From assembly GCA_050298535.1 (NCBI GenBank), contig JBNKUI010000020.1:1-64000 (forward strand): a stretch of DNA of 64,000 bases. The letters are read 5' to 3'. This document shows positions 30,568-39,178 of the stretch, in pieces. The notes beneath the pieces are model-generated. The model was not told where the DNA came from. It saw nothing but the letters and a program-made list of their open reading frames with translations, and searched no databases. The position numbers and the translations under genes are program-made. The stretch comes from JABDMH01 sp050298535. Lineage in GTDB: Bacteria > Bacteroidota > Bacteroidia > Chitinophagales > Saprospiraceae. Each line of letters begins with the position of its first letter. Position 1 is the first letter of the stretch.

Positions 30568-31821
30568 CTACTGCTGTAAACGAATCCTAAATATACTACC
30601 TTTATTTAGTTCACTTTCGAATTCGATCTCGGCATCCAATAGTTTCAGATAACCTTGCACTATATGGAGTCCCAGTCCGGTTCCTTTTATATTGATAGCA
30701 TTGGTAGCCCGAAAGAATCGACTGAAAAGGTGTTTTTGATCCTCTGGAGGAATACCGATTCCCTGATCGATAACAGAAATCACAAAAGTGTCCTTTTCAA
30801 AGTGGGCATGACACTGAATCACCTTGTCCTCTTCACTATATTTGCTGGCATTGGATACCAGATTAATTAAAGCATTCGTCAGCACGCGCTTATCCGACTT
30901 GATCAGACGTCCTTTGGTATCGTCATGAAATTTGATCTGTTGACCCTTTTTGAGAATGCCCTGCATATCAGATATCAACTCATTACAGATCTCAGAAATG
31001 GGAAAACTTGAATGCTGAATCTGAATTCGCCCTTCCTCCAGTTTGCTCAAGGAAAGAAAGTCATTAAGGATGGCGTCCAAATGTTCTACCGATCTCCTTA
31101 TCCGATCAATATGCTTCTCCCTTTTTTCTACGTGCTCATCCAATGCATATCGACGTATCAGTGAGACAGATGATAAGATCGTACTCAAGGGTGTCTTAAA
31201 CTCATGAGATGCCATAGATACGAAGCGTGACTTGAGCTCGTTCAGTTCCTTTTCTCTATCTAGCATTCCGAGGAGAGCAATCTCATTTTTTCTCAGGGCT
31301 TCCTCAATCTCCTTTCGGTGTGCCAGTTCTTCTTCATATCTCCGATTGACATCTAGCAGTTCAGAGATGACTTCCTGCAGTTTTAATGTTCTTTGCTTTA
31401 CTCGCTGTTCCAGGCTTTGGTTGAGTCGAATTAAGGTATTTTCTGCTGCTTTTATTTCTGTCAAATCATGTAAAATACCTGTGTAAATGGTCTTGCCCTC
31501 GTTTAGAAAGACCTCGCTTACTGCCAGTCTGATAGGAATCTCATGTCCATCTTTGTGTTGACCCGGGACTTCTCGACCGATACCGATGATTTTTGGCTCT
31601 CTTGTTTTCTGATACCTTTCGAGGTATCCATCATGATGACTTCGATGCTCCTGAGTCATAATCATGGATACGTTGTTGCCAATTAGCTCCTCGCGTGAAT
31701 AGCCAAATAGCTCAGCCGCGGCAGGATTTGCTGATTCGATAGTGCCTTTACGATCAATGATAATTATACCATCAATGACCGTGTCGAATATCGCATTCAA
31801 TCTCTTCAAAGCATCTTCCAA
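30568..31821 (-). CDS. FixL-like haem-PAS sensor histidine kinase
   Basis: The protein has 417 residues with no membrane helix. The PAS domain (about 8-125) has the FixL haem-pocket signature: HDGYLERY, EPKIIGIGR and GQHKDG. His63 aligns with the proximal haem ligand His200 of Bradyrhizobium FixL, Arg69 with Arg206 and Arg83 with Arg220 (the O2-binding arginine); Lys77 replaces His214. A coiled coil (about 130-195) leads to the HisKA domain with phospho-His206 (SMASHEFKTPLS). The ATPase domain has the N, G1 (DQGIGIPPED) and G2 (GTGLGLHIV) boxes. Inferred role: kinase on at low O2, phosphorylating the REC-CRP regulator encoded five bases downstream. Confidence 0.92.
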   Translation of the reverse strand: MEDALKRLNAIFDTVIDGIIIIDRKGTIESANPAAAELFGYSREELIGNNVSMIMTQEHRSHHDGYLERYQKTREPKIIGIGREVPGQHKDGHEIPIRLAVSEVFLNEGKTIYTGILHDLTEIKAAENTLIRLNQSLEQRVKQRTLKLQEVISELLDVNRRYEEELAHRKEIEEALRKNEIALLGMLDREKELNELKSRFVSMASHEFKTPLSTILSSVSLIRRYALDEHVEKREKHIDRIRRSVEHLDAILNDFLSLSKLEEGRIQIQHSSFPISEICNELISDMQGILKKGQQIKFHDDTKGRLIKSDKRVLTNALINLVSNASKYSEEDKVIQCHAHFEKDTFVISVIDQGIGIPPEDQKHLFSRFFRATNAINIKGTGLGLHIVQGYLKLLDAEIEFESELNKGSIFRIRLQQ

Positions 31822-31863
31822 ATCAGTTGATTTTTTTTATTTTCAGATGGCACTTCCGATGAT

Positions 31864-31875
31864 TGACCCAAATCA
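31864..31875. promoter_or_regulatory. Candidate FNR/FixK-type box between the kinase operon and the CBS-Usp operon
   Basis: TGAC-CCAA-ATCA, 43 bases upstream of the kinase start and 76 bases upstream of the CBS start at 31952. A weaker TGAG-TCGG-ATCA lies at 31886-31897. Confidence 0.55.
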
Positions 31876-31951
31876 TTTTTTCTAATGAGTCGGATCACTT
31901 AAGGCAATCTCTGGGTAATATATCTTGGAGTAAAGATAAAAACAAAGAATC

Positions 31952-32374
31952 ATGGCACTAAACATCCTGGATAAAGTTTCAACAATTATGTCCACTAATT
32001 TGATCACAGTTCATCCAAAAGATACCTTGTTGGATGTGAAGAAAATTTTTGACAAGCACCGGATCCACCACATTCCTGTGGTTGAATTCAAGAAGATAGT
32101 CGGTATAATAAGTCTGACCGATCTTTTGCACTATGAAAGGGGTTATCAGAATATACCCTATAAAGATGTATTTGAGAATAGTAGACTCAAGGCCTACTCG
32201 GTAGGGGATATTATGACAACGGGCATGGCAAAGTTAGAACCCAATGAACGTATTGACGTGGCTTTGGAGGTATTTAAGGAAAATCTATTTCATGCTATCC
32301 CCATTGTAGAAAATGATGAGTTGGTTGGCTTGCTGACCACACATGACATCATATCTGCCCTGGCAGATTCCTGA
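31952..32374 (+). CDS. Stand-alone CBS-pair protein
   Basis: The 140-residue protein has one CBS pair: STIMSTNLITVHPKDTLLDV with HHIPVVEFKKIVGIISLTDL, and VGDIMTTGMAKLEPNERIDV with HAIPIVENDELVGLLTTHDI. It is the first gene of an operon with three Usp genes and another CBS gene, transcribed away from the sensor kinase. A likely adenine-nucleotide sensor; no catalytic domain. Confidence 0.9.
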   Translation: MALNILDKVSTIMSTNLITVHPKDTLLDVKKIFDKHRIHHIPVVEFKKIVGIISLTDLLHYERGYQNIPYKDVFENSRLKAYSVGDIMTTGMAKLEPNERIDVALEVFKENLFHAIPIVENDELVGLLTTHDIISALADS

Positions 32375-32400
32375 TTACTAATAAAGAAAAATCTGAAGCT

Positions 32401-33225
32401 ATGAAAAAGATAATTGTTCCCACTGACTTTTCTTCTGGTGCTGATGCTGCGGTAAAGTATGCAGTCCAACTTGCATTTTTTATGAAATGCGATGTCGAGT
32501 TGGTACATGTACTAAACCCTGCGACAGATCTCAATACAGGATATATGATTGATCCAGGCATAGAAACTGTCAAGCGGAAAAAACTCATAGCTGCTACGGA
32601 TGCTGCCAAGGACATGTTGACAGATAAGATGGCAGACGAGGTGCAAGTATTTAGCAGCTTCATTTTAGGATTTCCCATTGAAGAAATTGTGGAATTATCC
32701 AAGTCAGATGATGCGTTAATTGTGGTCGGTGCCAGGGGAGAAACTGGTGTCCTGGATCGAATGTTTGGGAGTATTCCTTCGCATTTGGTCAAAAAGGCAT
32801 CTGCTCCCGTTTTAATTGTTCCGCAATCTGCGACTTTCAGTCCTTTGAGCGTATTAGTGTATGCCTCCAGCGAAACGGATTTAGATTATAAAATCTCGGG
32901 GCATATTAAACGACTCGTCGAGGCATTCAATGCTCGTCTACATACCATTCATATTGGCAAGGAATACCCTGAATGGCAAATGGAAGCTGTGTTTTCGAAA
33001 GTGGCAGCAGAGAAACCGATAGTGATTAAAAGCATAGATAAAGAAGATGTGGTATCTGGATTGAATTCCTATTGTGACGAAGTGGAGGCTGATCTTCTAA
33101 TGATGTCGACGAAACATAGGGGCTTTTGGGATTCAATAGTCCATACTAGTGTGACCCGAGAAATGGCTTTGGAGCCGCATCGACCCATACTAGTTTTTCA
33201 TGAAAGTGATTCTGTAAAATTATAG
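32401..33225 (+). CDS. Tandem-domain universal stress protein
   Basis: The 274-residue protein has two Usp domains, starting MKKIIVPTDFSSGADAAVKYA. Domain 1 carries the full nucleotide motif GARGETGVLDRMFGS (G-x2-G-x9-G-S), so it probably binds ATP. Domain 2 lacks the Gly pair and has HRGFWDSIVHTSVTREM. It lies 26 bases after the CBS gene and 16 before the next Usp gene. Confidence 0.9.
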   Translation: MKKIIVPTDFSSGADAAVKYAVQLAFFMKCDVELVHVLNPATDLNTGYMIDPGIETVKRKKLIAATDAAKDMLTDKMADEVQVFSSFILGFPIEEIVELSKSDDALIVVGARGETGVLDRMFGSIPSHLVKKASAPVLIVPQSATFSPLSVLVYASSETDLDYKISGHIKRLVEAFNARLHTIHIGKEYPEWQMEAVFSKVAAEKPIVIKSIDKEDVVSGLNSYCDEVEADLLMMSTKHRGFWDSIVHTSVTREMALEPHRPILVFHESDSVKL

Positions 33226-33241
33226 TGTTACTGATACCAAT

Positions 33242-34084
33242 ATGAAAAAGTGCATAATTGTTCCTGTCGATTTTACGGATATTGCCTTTGATGCATATGC
33301 ATATGCCAATGAACTGGCGTATTCTATGGATGCACGGGTACACTTGTTGCATGTGTCCTCCGGCTCGTTTGAGGTGAATCAACCTCTGGACATCAAAGCA
33401 GGTATGACACATGAGGAGGCTCTTCTCGAAAAATTAAAGGGTTTCGCCCGGTGGCATCCCAATGATCAGGACAAGCCATTGCATCCTGTAGAAACTACGT
33501 ATCAGGTAGCTATTGGAAGTATTGTCAATCAGATTTTGAAGGTGGCGGAAGAAATGGATGCTTTTTTAATAATAGTCGGCACCAGGGATAAGCACACGTT
33601 GAAAGATAAATGGTTAGGAACGGTTTCTTCCGGGGTAAGTGCAAGAGCGGAACGTCCGGTCTTATTAATTCCCCATCAAACAAGTTTCGCACCCATCCAG
33701 AATCTGGTAGTAGCCTGTGATTATCATGCAGACAATTATCAGGTGATTAAAAAACTGAGTGCTTTCTCCTATCTGACCAAATCTACCTTGCATATTGTTC
33801 ATGTCAAATCAGGCGAGGAGATCGAATTTGAATATCTCAAGGATGAAATATTGGATATGTTGAAAACGTATACAGATCCCAGGCTGGAAATTAAAACCGC
33901 TACACTGGAAAATACTGATGTAGTAACAGGACTGTATGACTACGCCGAGCAATACGAAGGTGCCATGATTATTATGATTTCACAAAAAAGAAATTTTTTA
34001 GAACGATTAATACATCGCAGCATGAGTAAGAAGGCTGCGATCAATGCAAAGATACCCACTATGGTCTTGCATGTAGAAGCTTAA
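33242..34084 (+). CDS. Tandem-domain universal stress protein
   Basis: The 280-residue protein has two Usp domains, starting MKKCIIVPVDFTDIAFDAYAYA. The domain 1 loop reads GTRDKHTLKDKWLGT, with Asp in place of the second Gly, so nucleotide binding may be weakened; the same Gly-to-Asp change occurs in the paralogue at 18376. Domain 2 has KRNFLERLIHRSMSKKA. It is the middle member of the Usp run 32401-34901. Confidence 0.9.
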   Translation: MKKCIIVPVDFTDIAFDAYAYANELAYSMDARVHLLHVSSGSFEVNQPLDIKAGMTHEEALLEKLKGFARWHPNDQDKPLHPVETTYQVAIGSIVNQILKVAEEMDAFLIIVGTRDKHTLKDKWLGTVSSGVSARAERPVLLIPHQTSFAPIQNLVVACDYHADNYQVIKKLSAFSYLTKSTLHIVHVKSGEEIEFEYLKDEILDMLKTYTDPRLEIKTATLENTDVVTGLYDYAEQYEGAMIIMISQKRNFLERLIHRSMSKKAAINAKIPTMVLHVEA

Positions 34085-34094
34085 ATTGAAATTT

Positions 34095-34901
34095 ATGAAA
34101 AGAATACTTGTTCCTACAGATTTTTCAAAAGTATCAGGAAATGCTTTGCAATTTGCCATTTACCTGGGTAATCATTTTGGAGGGCATATAGATGTAGTAC
34201 ACACTTATGATGTAATTAGGAAGACGGGACATTTAAAATCCATAGAAGGTATTTTACATGAGGATGCCAGAAAAGAAATGGATAAACTACTGGCCGGTAT
34301 TTTTCCTCAATTGCAGCCTCAATGTACCGTAGGTAGCTATATTGCACAGGGAGATACCGGTGACATCGTAACTCGAAAGGCCAAAAGACAAGAATATGAT
34401 TTTATTGTGATGGGCACACAAGGTTCGAGCAATACTTTGGAAGTGTTTATAGGTAGTACCGCCCTGTCAGTTATAAAAAAATCTGAAAAACCTGTCATTG
34501 TTGTGCCGGAAAGGGCAACATTTGGTGGAGAACTGAAAAATATTGTATTCTGTGTAGATAAAATTCCATTTTCCTATACACCGAATACATTAGCTCCTGT
34601 ACCCACGATCACAGATCAGTTTAAAGCACATCTTCATTTGCTGCACGTAGGTGATTTAGATGAGGAGTGGTCAGACGAACGGATAGAAAATACAGTGTTG
34701 AAGGGCACTTCATATTCGTTTCATAATATCGAAGGCGATGATGTGTTTTCTAGCATAAATAACTATGCGGATGATGTGAGTGCAGACTTGCTGATCATGG
34801 TACGGCGCAAGAAAAGCTTCTTTGCTAAAATCATGGATGGTAGTCATACCAAAAAGGAATTATTCCATACACAGAAACCTTTGATGATTTTACATGATTA
34901 A
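34095..34901 (+). CDS. Tandem-domain universal stress protein
   Basis: The protein has 268 residues from the ATG at 34095; a TTG at 34086, two bases after the previous stop, would add three. It starts MKRILVPTDFSKVSGNALQFA. Domain 1 has the intact GTQGSSNTLEVFIGS nucleotide motif. Domain 2 ends KKSFFAKIMDGSHTKKE, the only copy here in which Gly is kept before the invariant Ser. A CBS gene follows 54 bases later. Confidence 0.9.
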   Translation: MKRILVPTDFSKVSGNALQFAIYLGNHFGGHIDVVHTYDVIRKTGHLKSIEGILHEDARKEMDKLLAGIFPQLQPQCTVGSYIAQGDTGDIVTRKAKRQEYDFIVMGTQGSSNTLEVFIGSTALSVIKKSEKPVIVVPERATFGGELKNIVFCVDKIPFSYTPNTLAPVPTITDQFKAHLHLLHVGDLDEEWSDERIENTVLKGTSYSFHNIEGDDVFSSINNYADDVSADLLIMVRRKKSFFAKIMDGSHTKKELFHTQKPLMILHD

Positions 34902-34955
34902 TGTGTCACTACATAGTTCTATAGCCGGGCTTAATAAATTTTAATTAATACTACG

Positions 34956-35420
34956 ATGGAAGAGATCTCTGTTAAACATATAATGACGAGTGAAGTGTTT
35001 TTTGTAGGACCGAACGCCTTGGGTACTGAAATCAAAGAGGTTTTTGATGGTAGCAATATACATCACATACCGGTGGTAGATGATCGGCAGATGGTCGTTG
35101 GGATCATAAGTAGGTTGGATTATAATATGCTCTTAGACCACTTTACTATTTTTTCAGTCGAACGTGCTGAGGTGAGCAATAAGCAATTTTTAGGTGCAAT
35201 AGTTGCCAGTGAAGTAATGCGTAAACAGGTGAGCGTGATAACTGCCGATGATGACATGAATGAAGTCGTAAAGATTTTTCTAGAAAATTTGATCCACTGC
35301 CTACCTGTGGTTGATAAGAGTGGCAAATTGGTGGGTATCGTTACTGCCCACGATGTGCTTAAATACTATCATGAGCATGCCAGTCAGCTTGCACTCAAAG
35401 CAGGAACCAAGGCACAGTAG
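34956..35420 (+). CDS. Stand-alone CBS-pair protein
   Basis: The 154-residue protein has one CBS pair: VKHIMTSEVFFVGPNALGTE with HHIPVVDDRQMVVGIISRLD, and ASEVMRKQVSVITADDDMNE with HCLPVVDKSGKLVGIVTAHD. It is the last gene of the CBS-Usp operon and convergent with the cbb3 cluster. Adenosyl-ligand sensing is inferred from the family. Confidence 0.9.
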   Translation: MEEISVKHIMTSEVFFVGPNALGTEIKEVFDGSNIHHIPVVDDRQMVVGIISRLDYNMLLDHFTIFSVERAEVSNKQFLGAIVASEVMRKQVSVITADDDMNEVVKIFLENLIHCLPVVDKSGKLVGIVTAHDVLKYYHEHASQLALKAGTKAQ

Positions 35421-35457
35421 AACTCTTCCTTTCAAGTATATAATTTAAACCTATGCT

Positions 35458-36156
35458 CTAGTGGCACATAGGCATGAGTCCCATTTCAATCAAAGGTTCA
35501 AAGCGGGGTGGAAGATCGATAGCAATACCTCGCATAATCATCAACATGCCTATGCCAATCATAACCACGGGAATAATTTTCTGGAGCTTACGACGCCAGG
35601 TAATATTCATGAGTTGACCTGACACCCCCATAAGTATCATCAGCGGTACTGTACCCAATCCAAATAGCAACATATAAAAAAAGGCATTTGCAATAGTGGT
35701 CTGGGTAATGGCTCCCATGATGGCCATGTATACCATACCACAAGGTAAGAATCCGTTCAGAAGTCCTGTGATGAAGAATGCAGATTTCCTTTTTTCCGAA
35801 ATAAAGGACTTCATTTGGGTGGCTACCCAGGGATAAATTTTATTGATGCCCGGTATTACATTAGTACGTTGATCTAATGGAATCGAAAAGATCGCTGCTA
35901 TGATAAGAAGTATCCCCAGGATGATTGAAATGTTTTTTTGCATACCCGCAAGAGAAATCGCCAATCCAAATACTGCAGGCAATACGCCGATAAGGCCATA
36001 AGTGATTATTCTACCGGAATTGTAGAGAAGAATATTGCCAAGTGTTTTGATTTTGGTCTCTGCCTGGTATGGTATGGCTAGTGCAATGGGACCACACATA
36101 CCGATACAATGGAGGCTGCCAACCAGGCCAATCATAAAGGCAGTCCATAGAAACAT
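35458..36156 (-). CDS. TauE/SafE-like (DsbD-type) membrane protein of the cbb3 cluster
   Basis: The 232-residue protein has about six membrane helices. It starts MFLWTAFMIGLVGSLHCIGMCGPIALAIP, with the HCxxMCGP motif found in the TauE/SafE-like, UreH/DsbD-type proteins that sit at the end of cbb3 clusters. The paired Cys and His suggest copper or electron handling for oxidase maturation. It is the last gene of ccoS-NO-Q-P-G-H, seven bases after fixH. Confidence 0.82.
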   Translation of the reverse strand: MFLWTAFMIGLVGSLHCIGMCGPIALAIPYQAETKIKTLGNILLYNSGRIITYGLIGVLPAVFGLAISLAGMQKNISIILGILLIIAAIFSIPLDQRTNVIPGINKIYPWVATQMKSFISEKRKSAFFITGLLNGFLPCGMVYMAIMGAITQTTIANAFFYMLLFGLGTVPLMILMGVSGQLMNITWRRKLQKIIPVVMIGIGMLMIMRGIAIDLPPRFEPLIEMGLMPMCH

Positions 36157-36163
36157 AATTCAA

Positions 36164-36604
36164 TTAGATTACTACTACCTGCTCGTGATAGTATGATTTT
36201 CCAGAAGCTTTGAAGTCAACTAATACTCTCCATAAGCCAGGTAAGAGATCCGTGGTATTAATTTCCATGGTACCCGCGTCATTCAATTTGACAGGCCATT
36301 TCTTATCCATCGATTGGCTACTGGGACGATATAAGGTGACTTCACCGACCACTTCCTGTAGTGTCTCAGGAAATTCCAGACTTATGGATTGGCTTCCAGC
36401 ATTATAAGATATCATGGAGTTGGATACCAGCTCAGAGCCATTTTGTCTTGATTTTCGAAAAGACTCGTAATTTAAATCCTTCTCGTAATAGTGATCCTGC
36501 ACCATATTAATTTCCTGCCTTGACGACATAATCACCATGCCGATCATTACGATCACAAATAAGCTATAAAAAATAGCAATGCCCCATCCCCAGTTAAGTT
36601 TCAT
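36164..36604 (-). CDS. ccoH: FixH/CcoH cbb3 oxidase assembly protein
   Basis: The 146-residue protein has one N-terminal membrane helix (WGIAIFYSLFVIVMIGMVIM) and a small periplasmic domain with the family's DHYYEKDLNYE segment. FixH/CcoH is required for stable assembly of the cbb3 oxidase. It lies seven bases after ccoG, the usual gene order. Confidence 0.88.
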   Translation of the reverse strand: MKLNWGWGIAIFYSLFVIVMIGMVIMSSRQEINMVQDHYYEKDLNYESFRKSRQNGSELVSNSMISYNAGSQSISLEFPETLQEVVGEVTLYRPSSQSMDKKWPVKLNDAGTMEINTTDLLPGLWRVLVDFKASGKSYYHEQVVVI

Positions 36605-36611
36605 AATACGA

Positions 36612-38036
36612 CTATTTTACAGGTCCCAGAAAATTGGTTTTTGCGTCATCAATCTTTTTACCTTCCGAATATACTTCGATTTTTATCCGGGTTTTTCGAT
36701 CTAGCAGTTTTTCTTTTTCGAGATCGATGAAGAAAGCACCTTCTGACATACTTTGTTTTGGGGCCAGGGGTACATCACCCACTACACGAATCCTTCCATG
36801 GTCAGGAGATGCCAGCCTGAATTCAATGTTTTCTATGTCTTGTGTGGTTTTATTGACCACCTGATAATTATACAAATTACTGATGTATGTGTCATCCACT
36901 TCCTGATACAACATACCCGGTGTCCGCAAAATAACCGCTTCCACATCTGTCCTGATTGAGAAAAGGAAGAGCAGAAGACCTATCATTGCCACCAGCACGC
37001 CCGTATAGGCTTTAACTCGTGTAGTAAATATACTTTTACGTCCTTCTTCAATGCCAGTAATTGAATCATATCGAATAAGTCCTTTGGGACGGCCTATTTT
37101 TTCCATTACACCATCACAGGCATCTATACATGCGGTGCAATTAACACATTCCAACTGAGTGCCATTTCGTATATCAATATTAGTAGGACAGACCTGGACG
37201 CATAACTTGCAGTCTATGCAGTCTCCAAGGGCAGGCTGTGTTTCAGGAGCCATCTTTTTTGACTTCTTGAGCTTTCCCCTGGGTTCACCTCTGATCCAGT
37301 CATAGGCAACTACAATGGATTCTTTCACTAACATGACACCCTGAAGACGACCATAGGGACAGACCACAATGCAAACCTGTTCACGAAATTTTGCAAAAAC
37401 AAAATAAAAGACACCCGAAAAAATGAGGAGGGCAATAAACCCTCCAAGATGCTGTGAAATCGGATCGGTGATGATTTCCGTTAGCTGATCAATACCGATT
37501 ATATAGGCAAGAAACGTATTGGCAATTAAAATAGCAATTGTAAAGAATATCACATGCTTCAGGGTTTTTTTCCGGATTTTATCAGGGCTCCAGGGAGCAG
37601 CATTTAATTTCCTTTGCTGATTTGCATCTCCTTCGATCCAGTATTCAATTTTCCGAAAGACCATTTCCATGAAAATAGTCTGTGGACAAACCCATCCACA
37701 GAAGAGCCTGCCAAATACTACGGTAAACAAAACTATAAATACCACCAGGGTCATCATGGCTAGGGCAAAGAGATGCAGGTCTTGCGGTGTAAAAACAATG
37801 CCGAATAGAATGAACTTTCTTTCAAGAATGTTAAACAGCAATAAGGGATCACCATTTACTTTTATAAATGGCATGCCAAAGAGTAATGCCAATAAAATCC
37901 AACTTACATAGGTTCTGGCATTGTAATAACTCCCGCTGGGTTTCTTGGGATAGACCCAGATCCGCTTTCCAAACTCATCTACCGTGCCTATGTGATCGCG
38001 ATAGGTTCCTTTTTCGTCAACTATCGGTTCCTGCAT
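36612..38036 (-). CDS. ccoG: CcoG/FixG cbb3 oxidase accessory iron-sulfur protein
   Basis: The 474-residue protein has about five membrane helices and the polyferredoxin core: CGWVCPQTIFMEMVFRKIEY near residue 115, CPYGRLQGVM, and two 4Fe-4S motifs (CIDCKLCVQVCP and CVNCTACIDAC) near residues 260-305. A C-terminal immunoglobulin-like domain follows. CcoG is implicated in the copper reduction needed to load the oxidase. It precedes ccoH by seven bases. Confidence 0.93.
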   Translation of the reverse strand: MQEPIVDEKGTYRDHIGTVDEFGKRIWVYPKKPSGSYYNARTYVSWILLALLFGMPFIKVNGDPLLLFNILERKFILFGIVFTPQDLHLFALAMMTLVVFIVLFTVVFGRLFCGWVCPQTIFMEMVFRKIEYWIEGDANQQRKLNAAPWSPDKIRKKTLKHVIFFTIAILIANTFLAYIIGIDQLTEIITDPISQHLGGFIALLIFSGVFYFVFAKFREQVCIVVCPYGRLQGVMLVKESIVVAYDWIRGEPRGKLKKSKKMAPETQPALGDCIDCKLCVQVCPTNIDIRNGTQLECVNCTACIDACDGVMEKIGRPKGLIRYDSITGIEEGRKSIFTTRVKAYTGVLVAMIGLLLFLFSIRTDVEAVILRTPGMLYQEVDDTYISNLYNYQVVNKTTQDIENIEFRLASPDHGRIRVVGDVPLAPKQSMSEGAFFIDLEKEKLLDRKTRIKIEVYSEGKKIDDAKTNFLGPVK

Positions 38037-38073
38037 GCTGGAGATTATTTTTTATTCTTAAAGTCTAAGCAAA

Positions 38074-38964
38074 TTACTGTGCTTCTGGTGTCCATATTTC
38101 ACCCTGGGGTTCCTTCGGGTTTGGCGGATTAGTGCCTTCAAGTGTCAAAATATAGCTGGCTACACGTTGCATATCCGCCGGTCTCATTTGTGAGCTCCAG
38201 GAGATCATGCCCTTTTCGGGCACACCGTATTTTATGGTGCTAAAAATATTTTTGATGCCACCACCATGTATCCAATATTCATCGGTCAGGTTCGGTCCCA
38301 CCAGACCAGCACCTGTATTTAGATGACATACGGCACAATTAGTATTGTATAGCTGCTCACCCAGTGCCAACTCTGCTGGATCGTCCATTACAGTCACATT
38401 TGTCTCATCAATGGCTACCGCCTGGCCTGATCGGAAAGCTGCAATCGCCTCTTCTGCCTCCTGCATCTCCATAGCCCATGCTTCTGAAGAACTAATGCCA
38501 TAGCTTGTCCAGTGATTGTAACCATAGTACACGATTCCAAAAGCTACTGTAATATAGAACATGGCAAGCCACCACGGGGGGAGGTTATTATCCAACTCCT
38601 GGATACCATCGTAGTTATGATCTAGAAGAATCTCCTTCTCCCGAGCGACCGGTACCGCTTTCGTTGCTTGTTTATACATTCTTTTCCACCATGAATCTTC
38701 CCCGGTTGCAGACGCTGCCGCAAGATTTGCACTAGTCTGTTGCTCTTCATAATCCACCGATTCTTTGGGCCTCACAAAAGATTCCACCACTTTGATTACG
38801 GTGAAAATGGCTGCCAGGCTGATGAATAAAGTGAGACCCCCCAGGAGATAAATTCCAAGATTCTCGTAGATGGAAGATATTTGATTGGCCGATTGTGCCC
38901 AGCTAGCTGCAGGGAGGATCCAGGCGACAATCAACATTTTTATTTTGCTTATTTTTTTTGTCAT
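38074..38964 (-). CDS. ccoP: cbb3 cytochrome c oxidase subunit III (CcoP), single haem site
   Basis: The protein has 296 residues. There is an N-terminal hydrophobic segment (1-22), a membrane helix (about 35-60), a second one typical of CcoP (PPWWLAMFYITVAFGIVYYGY, about 129-149), then a cytochrome c domain with CAVCH near residue 208 and Met ligand candidates downstream (KGMISW). Canonical CcoP has two CxxCH motifs; only one is visible here. It passes electrons toward CcoO. It lies downstream of ccoQ. Confidence 0.9.
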   Translation of the reverse strand: MTKKISKIKMLIVAWILPAASWAQSANQISSIYENLGIYLLGGLTLFISLAAIFTVIKVVESFVRPKESVDYEEQQTSANLAAASATGEDSWWKRMYKQATKAVPVAREKEILLDHNYDGIQELDNNLPPWWLAMFYITVAFGIVYYGYNHWTSYGISSSEAWAMEMQEAEEAIAAFRSGQAVAIDETNVTVMDDPAELALGEQLYNTNCAVCHLNTGAGLVGPNLTDEYWIHGGGIKNIFSTIKYGVPEKGMISWSSQMRPADMQRVASYILTLEGTNPPNPKEPQGEIWTPEAQ

Positions 38965-39000
38965 GATTGGTTGACTTTTCTGTTTCTGAAATAAAACTTA

Positions 39001-39159
39001 CTATTCATCCAGGGGCATTTCTCCCATCTTCTTGATGTAGCCCTTGTTCTTACGTAAAGCGACAATAGTCACTCCCATGAAAAAGATGAAGAATATGATT
39101 AGCGGTCCGATTGCCAACCAATCAATGTTTTCGACAGAATCCAAAATATACTTATACAT
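39001..39159 (-). CDS. ccoQ: CcoQ/FixQ-like small cbb3 subunit
   Basis: The 52-residue protein has one membrane helix (IGPLIIFFIFFMGVTIVALRK) and a short charged tail (KKMGEMPLDE). It was read directly from the minus strand between ccoNO and ccoP, the normal place of ccoQ. CcoQ stabilises the cbb3 complex. It starts 19 bases after the ccoNO stop. Confidence 0.8.
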   Translation of the reverse strand: MYKYILDSVENIDWLAIGPLIIFFIFFMGVTIVALRKNKGYIKKMGEMPLDE

Positions 39160-39178
39160 TTTTTCGCTTTTTTATCGG

